DNA of 64,000 nucleotides from Kaistia terrae (GTDB taxonomy: Bacteria; Pseudomonadota; Alphaproteobacteria; Rhizobiales; Kaistiaceae). The notes below the pieces were generated by a model, which was not told where the DNA came from, searched no databases, and was given only the letters and a program-made list of their open reading frames with translations. The position numbers and the translations under genes are program-made. Within the stretch, counting starts at the first letter, position 1. Every line of letters starts with the position of its first letter. The stretch lies in contig NZ_JAPKNH010000006.1 in NCBI RefSeq assembly GCF_026344005.1, positions 124,001 to 188,000 on the forward strand, read 5' to 3'. Below, in pieces: positions 1-9,216 of this stretch.

Positions 1-2
1 AG

Positions 3-833
3 GGAAGTGTCCTGGCGTTCATCGCGCTTGGTTTGACGGTGGTGTTGATCGCCGGCGGCTTCGACATGTCGGCGGGCGCGGCGAGCCAGTTCGCCGCCAA
101 CATCGCCGCCGGCACTTTGCTCAGCGGATTTGGATCCGTCGCGGCGATTGCCCTGGGCGGTGCGTTCGGGTTCGTCATCGGCGCCATCAATGCCGGCCTG
201 GTGCTGGTCCTGCGCATCCCGGCCTTCGTGGCGACGCTGGGCATGATGTTCGTCATCATGGGCGCGACCTTGCTGTTCAACGGTGGCCAGGCGCTGACGC
301 TCAGCAACATGCCGGGCTTCTTCTTCCTGGGCCAAGGCTATGTCGGGCCCGTGCCGTTCGTGTTCATCCTTCTCGTCGCGTTCACCCTTGGGCTGCATGT
401 GGTGCTCAAGAAAACCCGGCTCGGACTTCGCATGTACGCCGTTGGGCAGAATGCGGCGGCAGCGGCGCTGCGCGGTGTCGGCCAGAGCCGCTATGCCTTT
501 GCCTCTTTCGCGCTCGGCGGGCTCGTTCTGGGACTGGCCGGTGTCGTTCTGGCTGCCTACAGCTACGGTGCCTCGGCGATGGCGACAGGCATCGATTTTC
601 TGATCAGCGCGCTGGCGGCGACCTTCCTCGGTAGCACCATTTCCCGCGCCGGCGAACTCGACGTCATCGGCACGGTCATCGCGGCGATCTTCCTGGCATC
701 GCTTTCCAACGGCCTGATCCTGATGGGCGTCTCCAATCAGGCGCTGCCCGGAATACAGGGCATCGTGCTCGTGTTGTCGATTCTGCTCGGTCTGTCGCGC
801 AAGCGCGGCATCGGGCAGGTCCTGATTTTCTGA
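3..833 (+). CDS. Ribose-type ABC importer permease, 5'-truncated by window edge
   Basis: Inner-membrane permease subunit of a simple-sugar ABC importer (BPD_transp_2 / RbsC family). The frame is already open at base 3 with no start, so the N-terminus lies upstream of the window. The visible ~276 residues are almost entirely hydrophobic segments separated by short loops and include the loop 'GLRMYAVGQNAAAAALRGV', matching the family's G-x-N-x-x-AA-x-x-x-G region. The next permease gene starts 10 bp downstream in the same orientation, so the two probably form a heterodimeric channel. The ATPase and binding protein would be expected upstream. The substrate cannot be read from the sequence. Confidence 0.9.
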   Translation, partial: GSVLAFIALGLTVVLIAGGFDMSAGAASQFAANIAAGTLLSGFGSVAAIALGGAFGFVIGAINAGLVLVLRIPAFVATLGMMFVIMGATLLFNGGQALTLSNMPGFFFLGQGYVGPVPFVFILLVAFTLGLHVVLKKTRLGLRMYAVGQNAAAAALRGVGQSRYAFASFALGGLVLGLAGVVLAAYSYGASAMATGIDFLISALAATFLGSTISRAGELDVIGTVIAAIFLASLSNGLILMGVSNQALPGIQGIVLVLSILLGLSRKRGIGQVLIF

Positions 834-843
834 GGGGACGCCC

Positions 844-1830
844 ATGCAATCCGCAACCACGGTGAGACGCGCCAGCGAACCGTTCCTGCTCGATCAGCTC
901 CGGGCCTACGGGCCGATCCTCGGCATGATCCTGATCCTGGTCGTCTTCGCAATCCTGAAGCCGGCATTCTTGTCCGTTGCCAATATCGGCAACGTCCTGC
1001 ACCAGAGTTCCATTCTGATCATCATGTCGTTCGGGCTCGCCGTCGTCATGGCGATGCGCGGCGTCGATCTGTCCATTGCCCAGATCGCCGACGCCGCCGG
1101 GCTTCTTGCCGCGGTTCTTCTTCTGCATGGTCAGCCGCTCTGGATTGTCTTTACCCTGCCGATCGCCTTCGGGCTGTTCGCCGGCTTGGTAAATGGCCTG
1201 CTGGTTGCCTATGCAGGCGTTCCCGCGATCATCGGAACGCTGGGAATGATGTTCGTCATCCGCTCCGGCGAGTTGTTGATGACCAACGGCGCCGAGCCGC
1301 AGATCCTGTTCACGCTGCCTCGTGGATTGACGCGCAACTTCTTCTTTGTCGGGCAGGGGTCGATCGGCCCCTTCTCCGCGCTCGTCCTGCTCGGCGTGGT
1401 GGTGTTTATCGCCATGATGGTGGTCACCCGCCTCACGACATTCGCCCGCCGCGCCCGGGCGGTTGGCGGCAATGCGCGTGCCGCCTATCTCGCGGGCATC
1501 AACATCCGAGCGGTATTCGCCGGCGGATTCGTACTGGCAGGCCTGCTCGCGAGCATCGCGGGCGTGGCGCTGGTCTCGCGCACCAGCATCGCGGTGCCGC
1601 GCGGGGCCGAGCCCTATCTGCTCGATGCCTTTGCCGCCGTCTATCTCGGCACGCTGCTGTCCAGGCGAGGCGACATCACGATCTGGGGTACGCTGCTCGG
1701 CGGCCTGTTCATCACCTTCCTCAGCAACGGACTGACGCTGCTGGGGCTTGGCGCTCCCTACCGTTTTGCCCTCAACGGCGGGTTCATCCTGCTCGCCATG
1801 GCCATCGGCGCCCTGAAACGAAACCACTAG
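844..1830 (+). CDS. Ribose-type ABC importer permease
   Basis: Second permease of the same importer, 328 residues, the usual length for the RbsC family. A hydrophilic N-terminus of about 25 residues precedes the first hydrophobic segment (around 'ILGMILILVVFAIL'). The conserved loop 'ARAVGGNARAAYLAGI' is visible near residue 210. ATG at 844 follows the purine-rich stretch 'gaggggacgccc'. The gene sits between the first permease (10-bp gap) and an amidohydrolase gene (12-bp gap), so all three are probably one transcript. Two non-identical permeases in a row suggest a heterodimer. Confidence 0.92.
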   Translation: MQSATTVRRASEPFLLDQLRAYGPILGMILILVVFAILKPAFLSVANIGNVLHQSSILIIMSFGLAVVMAMRGVDLSIAQIADAAGLLAAVLLLHGQPLWIVFTLPIAFGLFAGLVNGLLVAYAGVPAIIGTLGMMFVIRSGELLMTNGAEPQILFTLPRGLTRNFFFVGQGSIGPFSALVLLGVVVFIAMMVVTRLTTFARRARAVGGNARAAYLAGINIRAVFAGGFVLAGLLASIAGVALVSRTSIAVPRGAEPYLLDAFAAVYLGTLLSRRGDITIWGTLLGGLFITFLSNGLTLLGLGAPYRFALNGGFILLAMAIGALKRNH

Positions 1831-1842
1831 GAGGAGACACAA

Positions 1843-2562
1843 ATGAGCCTCATCATTGACGCCCACAACCATCTCGGCGATCGCCCCGGAGCTCGACAGA
1901 CTGGCGCGGAACTCGTCGCGAAACTTGATGCCGCCGGTGTCGACAAAGCCGTCGTTTTCCCGTTTGTCGAAGGCAATTTCACCAATGATTTCGTCAAGAA
2001 CGCCTTTGATGAGTTCCCGGAACGGCTCATCCCGTTCTGCGCGGTCAACCCTTGGGAAACCAACGCCGCCGACATCGTCAGACACTGCATCAGCGATTGG
2101 GGCTTCAAGGGACTGAAGCTTCATCCGACCATCAACGGCTATCACCTCGCCGATCCGGATCTGGTCGATCCGCTCTTCAAAGTCGCTGACGAACTGGGCT
2201 TTCCGATCATCGTTCACGGCGCGAGCGATCTTTTCAACAGCCCGCCCGAATTCGCCCTGATGGCCGCCCGCTTTCCGCGCGTGCCGCTCCTGATGGCCCA
2301 TATGGGCTTCTTCTGGGCCGTGGAGCAGGCCATCGATTTTGCCAGCCAGTTCGAGAATCTGTATCTGGAGACGTCGCGAGCTCCGATCTTCGAGATCCAG
2401 ACGGCGGTGAAGCGACTAGGCCCCGAGAAAGTCATATGGGGCACCGACTCGCCGTTCGTGGACTATGAGTTCGAATTCCAGAAGATGGAGCGGTCTACAC
2501 CGGATCTCGGTGGCTATGGCTCGATCGTCGGTGGCAATATAGCTCGTCTTTTGAAACTCTGA
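1843..2562 (+). CDS. Amidohydrolase-family (amidohydrolase_2) metal-dependent hydrolase
   Basis: Cytosolic TIM-barrel hydrolase or decarboxylase of the amidohydrolase_2 type, 239 residues. Candidate metal and catalytic residues are in the expected order: 'DAHNH' at residues 6-10, 'KLHPT' near 92-96, 'IVHGASD' near 126, 'LMAHMG' near 152 and 'GTDSPF' near 207. A good ribosome binding site ('aggagga') precedes the ATG. It lies 12 bp after the ABC permease and 44 bp before the SorC regulator, which suggests that it processes the imported compound, perhaps a lactone or acid from a sugar. The actual substrate is unknown. Confidence 0.85.
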   Translation: MSLIIDAHNHLGDRPGARQTGAELVAKLDAAGVDKAVVFPFVEGNFTNDFVKNAFDEFPERLIPFCAVNPWETNAADIVRHCISDWGFKGLKLHPTINGYHLADPDLVDPLFKVADELGFPIIVHGASDLFNSPPEFALMAARFPRVPLLMAHMGFFWAVEQAIDFASQFENLYLETSRAPIFEIQTAVKRLGPEKVIWGTDSPFVDYEFEFQKMERSTPDLGGYGSIVGGNIARLLKL

Positions 2563-2606
2563 CGCCAGACATCGATCCGGCATCCGCACAAGCTGAAGGG
2601 TTTCTC

Positions 2607-3578
2607 GTGACGACGTCGATGGAACGGCCGGATCCGGCTGGAGAGCGAAGGTTGGACCTCGCCGCACGCGCGGCCTGGCTCTACTATTTCAAGAGCCGGA
2701 CGCAGGAACAGATCGCAACCGAGCTCAATGTTTCTCGCCAAATCGTCCAGCGCCTGATCGCGCTGGCGAACTCCGAGCGATTGATCCGTTTTCAACTCGT
2801 GCACCCGCTGGCGGAGACAATCGAACTGGCCGAACGTCTGCGGGATCGATTTGAGCTGGTCTATTGCGACGTGTGCCTGAACGAAGGCGGCAGCACCGAG
2901 GACATCCCCTCTGTTGCTTCCCAGGCCACCTTCTACCTGGAGAACATTATCCAGCAAAAGGCTCCGCTGACCATTGGCATCGGTAGCGGCGGGGCGATGC
3001 GCGAACTCGCCCGCCGGCTACCGCCCATGGATCGTCCGCAGCATCGCTGCGTTTCACTGATGGGCAACCTGACACGGGATGGACGAGCAACCCACTATGA
3101 TGTCGTTACGCGATTGGCCGAGCGGCTCAACGCTCAGTGCTATCCGCTCCCCATGCCTGTCGTTACCAATACGATTGAAGAGCGGGCTGTGCTGAAGGCG
3201 CAGTCTGGCTATGGCGTTTTGCGTTCTCTCGTGGAGGAGGCGACGTTGTTGATCATGGGGATAGGCTATTGGGGAGCGGACGCTACTTTGTATCGCGACG
3301 GCTTCATCACAGCAGCCGAGACGGCTCAGGCGATGGAAGCAGGTGGCGTCGGAGAATTGCTCGGCTGCGCCATCTCGGCGGAAGGTAAAATCGTCGATGC
3401 GGATTACCACGACCGGCTGACCTCCTTCATCCGGACGCAGCCCGCCGATCGACCCACGACGATCGTCGCTTCCGGCGTTTTTCGCGCGCCGGCAATACGC
3501 GCCGCCCTCAAGGGAAAGCTAGCAAATTCTCTGATCACGGACGAGAATACTGCAAGACTTATCCTATCTTCTGGCTGA
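2607..3578 (+). CDS. SorC/DeoR-type sugar-binding transcriptional regulator
   Basis: Cytosolic transcription factor, 323 residues, typical for the SorC family. An N-terminal winged helix-turn-helix is visible at about residues 30-50 ('QEQIATELNVSRQIVQRL'). The C-terminal effector domain resembles sugar-phosphate isomerases, with the loop 'IGIGSGGAMREL' near residue 122 that binds phosphosugars in this family. The GTG at 2607 is preferred because 'gaaggg' sits about 7 nt upstream; an ATG at 2619 is the alternative. As last gene of the transport/amidohydrolase run it is probably the local regulator, with a phosphorylated catabolite as inducer (inference). Confidence 0.9.
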   Translation: MTTSMERPDPAGERRLDLAARAAWLYYFKSRTQEQIATELNVSRQIVQRLIALANSERLIRFQLVHPLAETIELAERLRDRFELVYCDVCLNEGGSTEDIPSVASQATFYLENIIQQKAPLTIGIGSGGAMRELARRLPPMDRPQHRCVSLMGNLTRDGRATHYDVVTRLAERLNAQCYPLPMPVVTNTIEERAVLKAQSGYGVLRSLVEEATLLIMGIGYWGADATLYRDGFITAAETAQAMEAGGVGELLGCAISAEGKIVDADYHDRLTSFIRTQPADRPTTIVASGVFRAPAIRAALKGKLANSLITDENTARLILSSG

Positions 3579-3623
3579 GGTTAAGTTCCCTTTTCTAGAT
3601 CAGCTGAGCCATCGCTGCGACCA

Positions 3624-3890
3624 CTAGGGAAACGAGGAAACAGGGCTCCAGTTGGCCGCTTGCAGTCTAAAAAGCAATAGCTGCGCCGGCTGTCGCAACG
3701 GGCACGTTGACCTCCCAGTCTTGCTGTCGCCGAGTTGCAGCCAAAAGCCCGCGAAGTCGATTTCGGACCACTGAAGTTTGACAGCCTCCTCGCGCCGTAA
3801 ACCAGTCAAGGTGATCAATTGCGTCGCCTGCACCGCATAGCTAAGGTTCCATTCCTTGAGGGAATACTGGGATGGATCGCTTTTCGACAT
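3624..3890 (-). pseudogene. Remnant of a tyrosine recombinase (phage/island integrase)
   Basis: Fragment of 88 codons. The stretch 'LITLTGLRREEAVKLQWSEI' followed by a short gap and 'DSKTGRS' matches the catalytic-domain segment around the first active-site arginine of tyrosine recombinases. The N-terminal core-binding domain and the downstream H-x-x-R and tyrosine motifs are missing. The fragment fills the 293-bp space between the SorC and LysR genes and overlaps the LysR start by 19 bp. It probably marks an old integration event or island edge. No attachment site or tRNA is visible beside it. Confidence 0.7.
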
Positions 3891-4777
3891 GGCAGATGTT
3901 TGTGCGGGTTGTCGAACTGGGCAGCTTCACGCGCGCGGCCAAGGAGCTTGGGCTCGGTCAGCCCGCGGTCAGCAAGCAGATTGCCGCGTTGGAGGCGGAC
4001 CTGGGAACGCAGTTGCTCAGCCGAACCTCGCGCGGATTTCATCCGACGGCAGCCGGGCTCGACCTCTATAATTCCGCCGTGCGTCTGCTCGGCGACGTGC
4101 AGGAAACGGAGAGCCGTGTCCGGGGCGCGAGCCGCGGCCCGGCAGGGCTGGTCCGCGTGGCAATGCCACCGGCCCTCGGCCGCCTGTATATCATCCCCCG
4201 GCTCCCCTCCTTCTTTGCGCAATTTCCCGAGGTCACGGTCGAGTTTTCGGTCTCGCAGCGGCGTGTCGACCTCATCCAGGATGGCGTGGACGTTGCCTTG
4301 CGTGTCGGGGCTCTCAGCGCTTCGAGCCTGACGGCGCGTCGCATTGGCAGCATGCAGATGATCACCGTGGCGACGCCCGCCTATCTCGCCGCGCACGGCA
4401 CGCCGACGACCCCTGGCGAGCTCGTTCGTCACAATCTGATCACCGGCCAGACAGACGGCGCGGCCCTGGCGTGGCAGTTCAAGAGCGAAGATGGGCCGGC
4501 CACGATTGTTCCCTCGGGAACGATCCGATCGAATGACGGCGAGGACCTGCGCGCGGCGGTTCTGGCCGGGCTCGGCATCCTGCACGGCCCGAGCGCCTTG
4601 TTTCACGCCGATATTCAGGCTGGCACCCTCGTCCAGATCCTCGGGACTTTCGCTCCCGATGCAGTTCCCATCCAGGCGGTCAGCGCAAGCGGTCGCAAGA
4701 TGGTGCACCGCGTCCGCGTCTTCGTTGATTTTCTCGCAGCCACGTTCAGCGCCGAGCCCGGCCTGCGGAGTAACTGA
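3872..4777 (+). CDS. LysR family transcriptional regulator
   Basis: DNA-binding regulator of 301 residues. The LysR winged helix-turn-helix occupies about residues 1-60 ('ELGSFTRAAKELGLGQPAVS'), followed by the periplasmic-binding-protein-like effector domain from about residue 88 ('GLVRVAMPPALGRLYIIPRL'). ATG at 3872. LysR proteins usually control a divergent neighbour, but here the upstream side holds only the integrase fragment. The nearest candidate target is the NTF2-like gene 120 bp downstream on the same strand. The effector is unknown. Confidence 0.93.
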   Translation: MDRFSTWQMFVRVVELGSFTRAAKELGLGQPAVSKQIAALEADLGTQLLSRTSRGFHPTAAGLDLYNSAVRLLGDVQETESRVRGASRGPAGLVRVAMPPALGRLYIIPRLPSFFAQFPEVTVEFSVSQRRVDLIQDGVDVALRVGALSASSLTARRIGSMQMITVATPAYLAAHGTPTTPGELVRHNLITGQTDGAALAWQFKSEDGPATIVPSGTIRSNDGEDLRAAVLAGLGILHGPSALFHADIQAGTLVQILGTFAPDAVPIQAVSASGRKMVHRVRVFVDFLAATFSAEPGLRSN

Positions 4778-4897
4778 CGAAGCCCATTCCCCGATGGAAT
4801 GACAGCTAGTCCTGGCAATCGCCTACATCTCCCCGGCAACGCTGCCCAGATACAGACCGCCTCTCGAAAGGCGATCTGTAAGGTGATTGGAGCGATC

Positions 4898-5374
4898 ATG
4901 TTGAATAATCAGGGCAATGTGCGTTTTGCAGACGATGCGGACCAGCTCGCCGTCGTTGAAGCCCTTTATCGGTTTGCTGCCGGGATAGACCTGCGGGACA
5001 AGGACCTTCTTGCGTCCGCCCTTGCCGATGATGCGGTATCCGATTTCAGGCCGGCAGCGGCAAAGGCCGGGTTCGACTATCCGGTCGTGGAAGGTCGGCA
5101 GTCGATTGTCGAGGCCCTCTCGAAGTCGCTGAGCCCGTTCGACACGACCCATTCCGTAAGCAATCCGCGCGTCACCATCGATGGCGACAAGGCGCATCTG
5201 GAGGCGCTGGTCGAGGCGCAGCATGTCCCGCGAAACGACCCCGCGCGCCATTACCTCATGAAGAACCGCTACAACGTCGAACTGGTGCGGGAGGGAGATG
5301 TCTGGCTCATTGCACGCAACACCGTCGACAACGTCTGGCGCTCGGGCGATCCAGCCGTCCTCGCGGGCGTCTAG
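4898..5374 (+). CDS. NTF2-like (SnoaL-type) protein
   Basis: Small alpha+beta-barrel protein, 158 residues from the ATG at 4898. The frame stays open upstream to 4799, but 'ggagcg' just before 4898 and the family fold starting at 'QLAVVEALYRFAAGIDLRD' favour the internal start. The pattern 'LYRFAAGIDLRDKDLLASAL' followed by a central 'VEGRQSIVEALSKSL' and a C-terminal 'NRYNVELVREGDVWLIA' is that of SnoaL_4 proteins, which include dehydratases, isomerases and binding proteins without a uniform activity. It follows the LysR gene. A specific function cannot be assigned. Confidence 0.8.
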   Translation: MLNNQGNVRFADDADQLAVVEALYRFAAGIDLRDKDLLASALADDAVSDFRPAAAKAGFDYPVVEGRQSIVEALSKSLSPFDTTHSVSNPRVTIDGDKAHLEALVEAQHVPRNDPARHYLMKNRYNVELVREGDVWLIARNTVDNVWRSGDPAVLAGV

Positions 5375-5618
5375 GACCATGCCGAATAGAGAGGAGCCAA
5401 ACCATAGGTGCTTGGTCGTCCCTCTGACCCATTGTTGCGGAACACAGCGGGCGACCACTTGAATGTTTGGCTTTGTGCTCTTGGCGTCGGAATCGTCCTG
5501 TCCGGTTCCGACCCTTTATAACGCAAATTTTGCCTGACGGCATTGCGCCCCATGTTGGTCGTTGTGATGGTTACGGCAGGTCCCCCAAAGCGGATACTCA
5601 TCCTGCGCGCTCTGCGGC

Positions 5619-6512
5619 CTAGGTCAAAGCTGGCTGGATGGCCCGCACAATCTCGCGTGTGTCCTTCGAGGGAGGAAGGCCGAAGAAGCGGGAATACTCG
5701 CGGCTGAACTGGGTCGGGCTTTCGTAACCCACGCCGAACGCGACCGAGGTCGTGTTGCCTTCCCCCGCGATCAGCATCGACCGAGCATGCAGCAACCTTA
5801 TCCGCTTCTGATACTGCAACGGACTGAGCGCGGTCACTGCCTTGAAGTGGCGATGGAAGGCGGAAATGCTCAGCGCCGCCATCGATGCCAGCGCCTCGAC
5901 CTTGAGCGGGGTGGTGAAGTTTTCCCGGATCCAGCGGATCGTCACGCCGATGCGCGACAGCGCCGTGCCGGGAGCCGCTATATCGCGCAGCATCCAGCCA
6001 TGCGGTCCCTGCAGGACGCGGTAAAGCAACTCGCGCTCATAGGCCGGCGCCAGCGCGGGGATGTCGTCAGGACGGTCCATCAGGCGAAGCATGCGGACCC
6101 ATGCATCCAGCAGCTCATCCGTAACGGGAGCGACGGAGAAACCGGAACTGTATAACTCGCCGCCGGCAGGTTTGGGCAGGTCGGCAAGCAGATTTGCGAC
6201 GATCGACGGCTCAAGCGTCAGGCTGACCGCGAGGTATGGCTCGCCGGCTTCCGATGGATGCACGGATCCCACCGCCGGAAGATCCACGGACATCACGAAG
6301 TAGGTCGCCGGATCGTACCGAAAGGTGCGGTCGCCGACCGTCATGGTCTTCGACCCGGTCAGAATGAGGTTGATCATTGGACTGTAGATGGCGGCGAGCT
6401 TGTGTTGCGGAATCTCGCCCTGGACCATGGCGACGCGAGGGATGCCGGTCGGCGTGGCTCGGTTCTGGGCGCGGGCGGCAAGCCGCCGCAACTCGTCGAG
6501 GCTGGTGTTCAT
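5619..6512 (-). CDS. AraC family transcriptional regulator
   Basis: Regulator of about 297 residues from the ATG at 6512, which has 'aaggg' just upstream; the frame remains open to 6620 but the extension looks non-coding. The N-terminal half is an AraC_N-type cupin/dimerisation domain ('GEIPQHKLAAIYSPMINLIL' near residues 30-50). The C-terminal third carries two helix-turn-helix units, the first at 'VEALASMAALSISAFHRHFK' and the second at 'TTSVAFGVGYESPTQFSREY'. It is divergent from the saccharopine-dehydrogenase-like gene across 178 bp, which makes that gene the likeliest target (inference). Confidence 0.92.
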   Translation of the reverse strand: MNTSLDELRRLAARAQNRATPTGIPRVAMVQGEIPQHKLAAIYSPMINLILTGSKTMTVGDRTFRYDPATYFVMSVDLPAVGSVHPSEAGEPYLAVSLTLEPSIVANLLADLPKPAGGELYSSGFSVAPVTDELLDAWVRMLRLMDRPDDIPALAPAYERELLYRVLQGPHGWMLRDIAAPGTALSRIGVTIRWIRENFTTPLKVEALASMAALSISAFHRHFKAVTALSPLQYQKRIRLLHARSMLIAGEGNTTSVAFGVGYESPTQFSREYSRFFGLPPSKDTREIVRAIQPALT

Positions 6513-6690
6513 GAACCCTTGCTTATCCCACTGGCGCGCAGGGACCAACCGGAAAGCAGGATCAGGCAGGTTTTGAAGAGGATCGGGTGGGTGCGCGATC
6601 GGGCGCCCGCCTATCTGCAATGCAGGCCGTGGCGACCGACAATATCGGATGTGGCGGCGGGTTCCCTTTGCGGAAATTGGAGTTGCTGAC

Positions 6691-7680
6691 GTGACAAAAT
6701 TGATGGTCTACGGCGCTGCCGGATATACAGGCCGGATGGCGGCAACCAACGCCCGGAATGCCGGCGTGGAGTTGGTGCTTGCAGGTCGGGTGCAAGATGA
6801 GGCGAAGTTCATCGCTCTGGCCTCGGAACTCGGCGTGGAATACCGCCTGTTCGCCGTCGACGATCTCGTAGCTGCCCAAGCTGCCTTAAGCGACATTGGC
6901 GTTCTGCTGAACTGCGCCGGGCCGTACATGCGCACGGCCGAGCCTTTGATGCGGGCGTGTATCGCCGCCGGCGTCCATTATCTCGACATCGCAGCGGAGC
7001 TGGACAGCTACCAGCTTGCCGAGAAACTGGACCAAGCCGCGACTGTGGCGGGCGTGATGCTCTTGCCGGGAAGCGGCGGCAGCGTTGCCATGCTGGGTTC
7101 TCTTGCAGCGCATGCCGCAAAGCGCGTGACGAACCCGCGCAGCATCAGCATTGCGATGCATGTAGCCGGTGGATTTTCGCGCGGCTCGGCGGTCTCGGCC
7201 AGCGAGAATCTCAACACCCAGCTTCTGCACCGTGTCGATGGCGAACTTGTCGTCCGTGGTCCCAACGGCGTTCGGGATTTCGATTTTGGGAACGGGCCTG
7301 CCACCTCGTTCCCCGTGACGTTGCCTGACCTCATCACCATCTGGCGGACGACGGATATCCCGAATATCGAGACCTACGTCTATCTGACGGACGGCGCCTT
7401 TCCGGAAGGCGATCTCGCCGCCATGCCCGATGGCCCGACGCCTGATCAGCGCGAAGCCAACCGCTATCATGCGGCCGTTGAGGTGACGGGCGAAGACGGC
7501 ACCGTCGTCCGTTCGGTTCTCGAGACGGTCAATGGCTATACGTTCACGACGATCGCGGCTGCGGAAGCGGCGCGACGTGTTCTGAACGGGGAGGTTCGTC
7601 CGGGCTTCCAGACTCCGACAGGCCTTTTCGGTGCCGGCTTCGCCGAGACGATCGCCGACACCACCATCGTCGATCACTAG
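6691..7680 (+). CDS. Saccharopine-dehydrogenase-like NAD(P)-binding protein
   Basis: Soluble oxidoreductase of 329 residues. A Rossmann motif sits at the very N-terminus ('MVYGAAGYTGRMAA', G-x-x-G-x-x-G), followed by 'LLNCAGPYM' typical of the Sacchrp_dh_NADP / trans-acting enoyl reductase group. I choose GTG 6691 because 'ttggag' lies 8 nt upstream; the open frame reaches back to 6649 without a ribosome binding site. It stands alone and divergent from the AraC regulator. The substrate is unknown; relatives reduce polyketide or lipid double bonds, while true saccharopine dehydrogenases act on lysine intermediates. Confidence 0.83.
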   Translation: MTKLMVYGAAGYTGRMAATNARNAGVELVLAGRVQDEAKFIALASELGVEYRLFAVDDLVAAQAALSDIGVLLNCAGPYMRTAEPLMRACIAAGVHYLDIAAELDSYQLAEKLDQAATVAGVMLLPGSGGSVAMLGSLAAHAAKRVTNPRSISIAMHVAGGFSRGSAVSASENLNTQLLHRVDGELVVRGPNGVRDFDFGNGPATSFPVTLPDLITIWRTTDIPNIETYVYLTDGAFPEGDLAAMPDGPTPDQREANRYHAAVEVTGEDGTVVRSVLETVNGYTFTTIAAAEAARRVLNGEVRPGFQTPTGLFGAGFAETIADTTIVDH

Positions 7681-7767
7681 CCGATCGGGATCGTTCGGCG
7701 TCGGGCCCTGAAGCATTGCTTTGGGCCCGGCGCTGCGGCCTCGGCGTTGCTCCTGAGCTACCTCATG

Positions 7768-8163
7768 TCAGTGCTGCCAGGGCTTGTAGGTGAATTCCAA
7801 GCTGTAGCCGTCGGGATCCCTGACCTGAGCCGCGTAGTAGCGGGGGTCGTAATGATGCTGCGGCCCGGGCGGGTGGATTTCCGTCGCCCCGGCCGCCATG
7901 GCGGCGACGTAGGCCGCTTCGACCTCTTGCTGGCTCTTCGCGACGAACCCGACATGGGCGGCGCGGCCCTCGACGACGCCTTCGCGAAGCCAGAAGAACA
8001 CCCGGCCGTTCGCCCCAAAGCCCTTGAGGTCAGGATGGCCGGGAGGGCCATCCTTGCCGTCATAATCGACCGCGTGAACGATGCCGAGCGGCGCCAGCGC
8101 CTTCTCGTAGAAGGCGATCGAGCGGGCGATATCCCTTACCGAAATGAAGACGTGATCCAGCAT
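7768..8163 (-). CDS. VOC family (glyoxalase/dioxygenase-like) protein
   Basis: 131-residue single-domain vicinal-oxygen-chelate protein. It begins 'MLDHVFISVRDIARSIAFYE', the beta-alpha opening with a metal-ligand histidine at residue 4, and ends with 'RDPDGYSLEFTYKP', supplying the C-terminal glutamate ligand. Family members include glyoxalase I, ring-cleaving dioxygenases and resistance proteins; the exact reaction cannot be assigned. It starts 14 bp after the stop of the SDR gene, so the two are probably co-transcribed. Confidence 0.9.
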   Translation of the reverse strand: MLDHVFISVRDIARSIAFYEKALAPLGIVHAVDYDGKDGPPGHPDLKGFGANGRVFFWLREGVVEGRAAHVGFVAKSQQEVEAAYVAAMAAGATEIHPPGPQHHYDPRYYAAQVRDPDGYSLEFTYKPWQH

Positions 8164-8177
8164 GACAAAATCCTTCG

Positions 8178-8921
8178 TCAGATGACGTAGCCGCCTGTGA
8201 CTTCAATATTCTGGGCGTTGATCCAGCGGCTCTCTTCCGAAAGCAGGCTGGCGATGACGCCGCCGATTTCTTCCGGCTCGCCGACGCGACCCAGCGCCGT
8301 CTGCCCTGCCAGAATGGCTTCGAACTCGTCGGTCAGTCCGCCGCCGAGATCGGTGCGGATAGCACCCGGCGCGATGGAGTTTGCCCGGATCCCGCGTTCG
8401 CCGAATTCCTTGGCCATGTAGCGGGTGAGAACCTCCAGGCCGCCTTTGAACGAGGCGTAGGGTGCGACGCCGGCTGTCGCCACACGGCTGGTGGCGCTCG
8501 TCATGTTGATGATGTGGCCGCCGTGTTCCATGAGCGGAAGCAAGGTCTGGGTCAGGAAAAACGGCCCCTTCAAATGGACATTGAACAATCCGTCAAACTG
8601 CTCCTCTGTCACAGTCTCAATCGGATTATAGAGACCGTAGCCGGCGTTGTTGACGAGGAAATCGAAGGTCTGGCGACCCCAGATCGACCGCAGTTGCGCG
8701 CTGACAGCCTCGCGAAATTCGGGAAACGAGCGGCTGTTGCCGACGTCGAGCTTCAGCGCCACGGCCTTGCCGCCCTTGGCGGTGATCGCGCTGACGACAG
8801 CATCGGCCGATTGCGGATTGCTGTTATAGGTGACGATGACGCCCATGCCGCGCTCGGCACAATGGATGGCGGTGCTGGCTCCAAGGCCACGGCTGCCGCC
8901 GGTCACGATGACGATCTTCAT
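8178..8921 (-). CDS. SDR family oxidoreductase
   Basis: Classical short-chain dehydrogenase/reductase of 247 residues. Visible motifs are the cofactor loop 'TGGSRGLGAS' at about residues 7-16, 'NNAGYG' near 92, the catalytic serine in 'NMTSATS' near 141 and Y-x-x-x-K in 'YASFK' near 154-158. The sequence ends 'INAQNIEVTGGYVI', like SDRs that use a C-terminal 'DGG' segment. ATG at 8921 follows a purine-rich 'gaaggagtgagac'. It leads a two-gene unit with the VOC protein; the substrate is unknown. The next 295 bp up to the acyltransferase gene hold nothing recognisable. Confidence 0.93.
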   Translation of the reverse strand: MKIVIVTGGSRGLGASTAIHCAERGMGVIVTYNSNPQSADAVVSAITAKGGKAVALKLDVGNSRSFPEFREAVSAQLRSIWGRQTFDFLVNNAGYGLYNPIETVTEEQFDGLFNVHLKGPFFLTQTLLPLMEHGGHIINMTSATSRVATAGVAPYASFKGGLEVLTRYMAKEFGERGIRANSIAPGAIRTDLGGGLTDEFEAILAGQTALGRVGEPEEIGGVIASLLSEESRWINAQNIEVTGGYVI

Positions 8922-9216
8922 GTCTCACTCCTTCGTGTTTGGTGTGAGACGAACCTATTCCCCTCGATTACTGCCCACTCACCCGATCCTCCTCCAAACT
9001 TGCCTGTTTCTGCTTCCTGCTTGTCGGCGCCTGTCGATGTGTCGAAAGGGGAGGTCCTGTTATGATGGGGGCGCTGCTCCGCCCACGAATGCGGCGGGTA
9101 GGCCAGAACCGGCCGGGGACGGCGGCAAAAGCATAGATCGAGGTCATCGCAGTGATGCCCAGCGTCCCCGGCTATTTGACGTCGGGCTCATACAATCGGT
9201 CAGGCACAGGTCCCGG

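Noticed and set aside
676-2301. 541-codon open frame on the minus strand
   Set aside because: Antisense to two ABC permeases and the amidohydrolase, with a Gln/Glu/Arg/Asp-rich composition typical of reverse-frame reading of high-GC genes; no domain.
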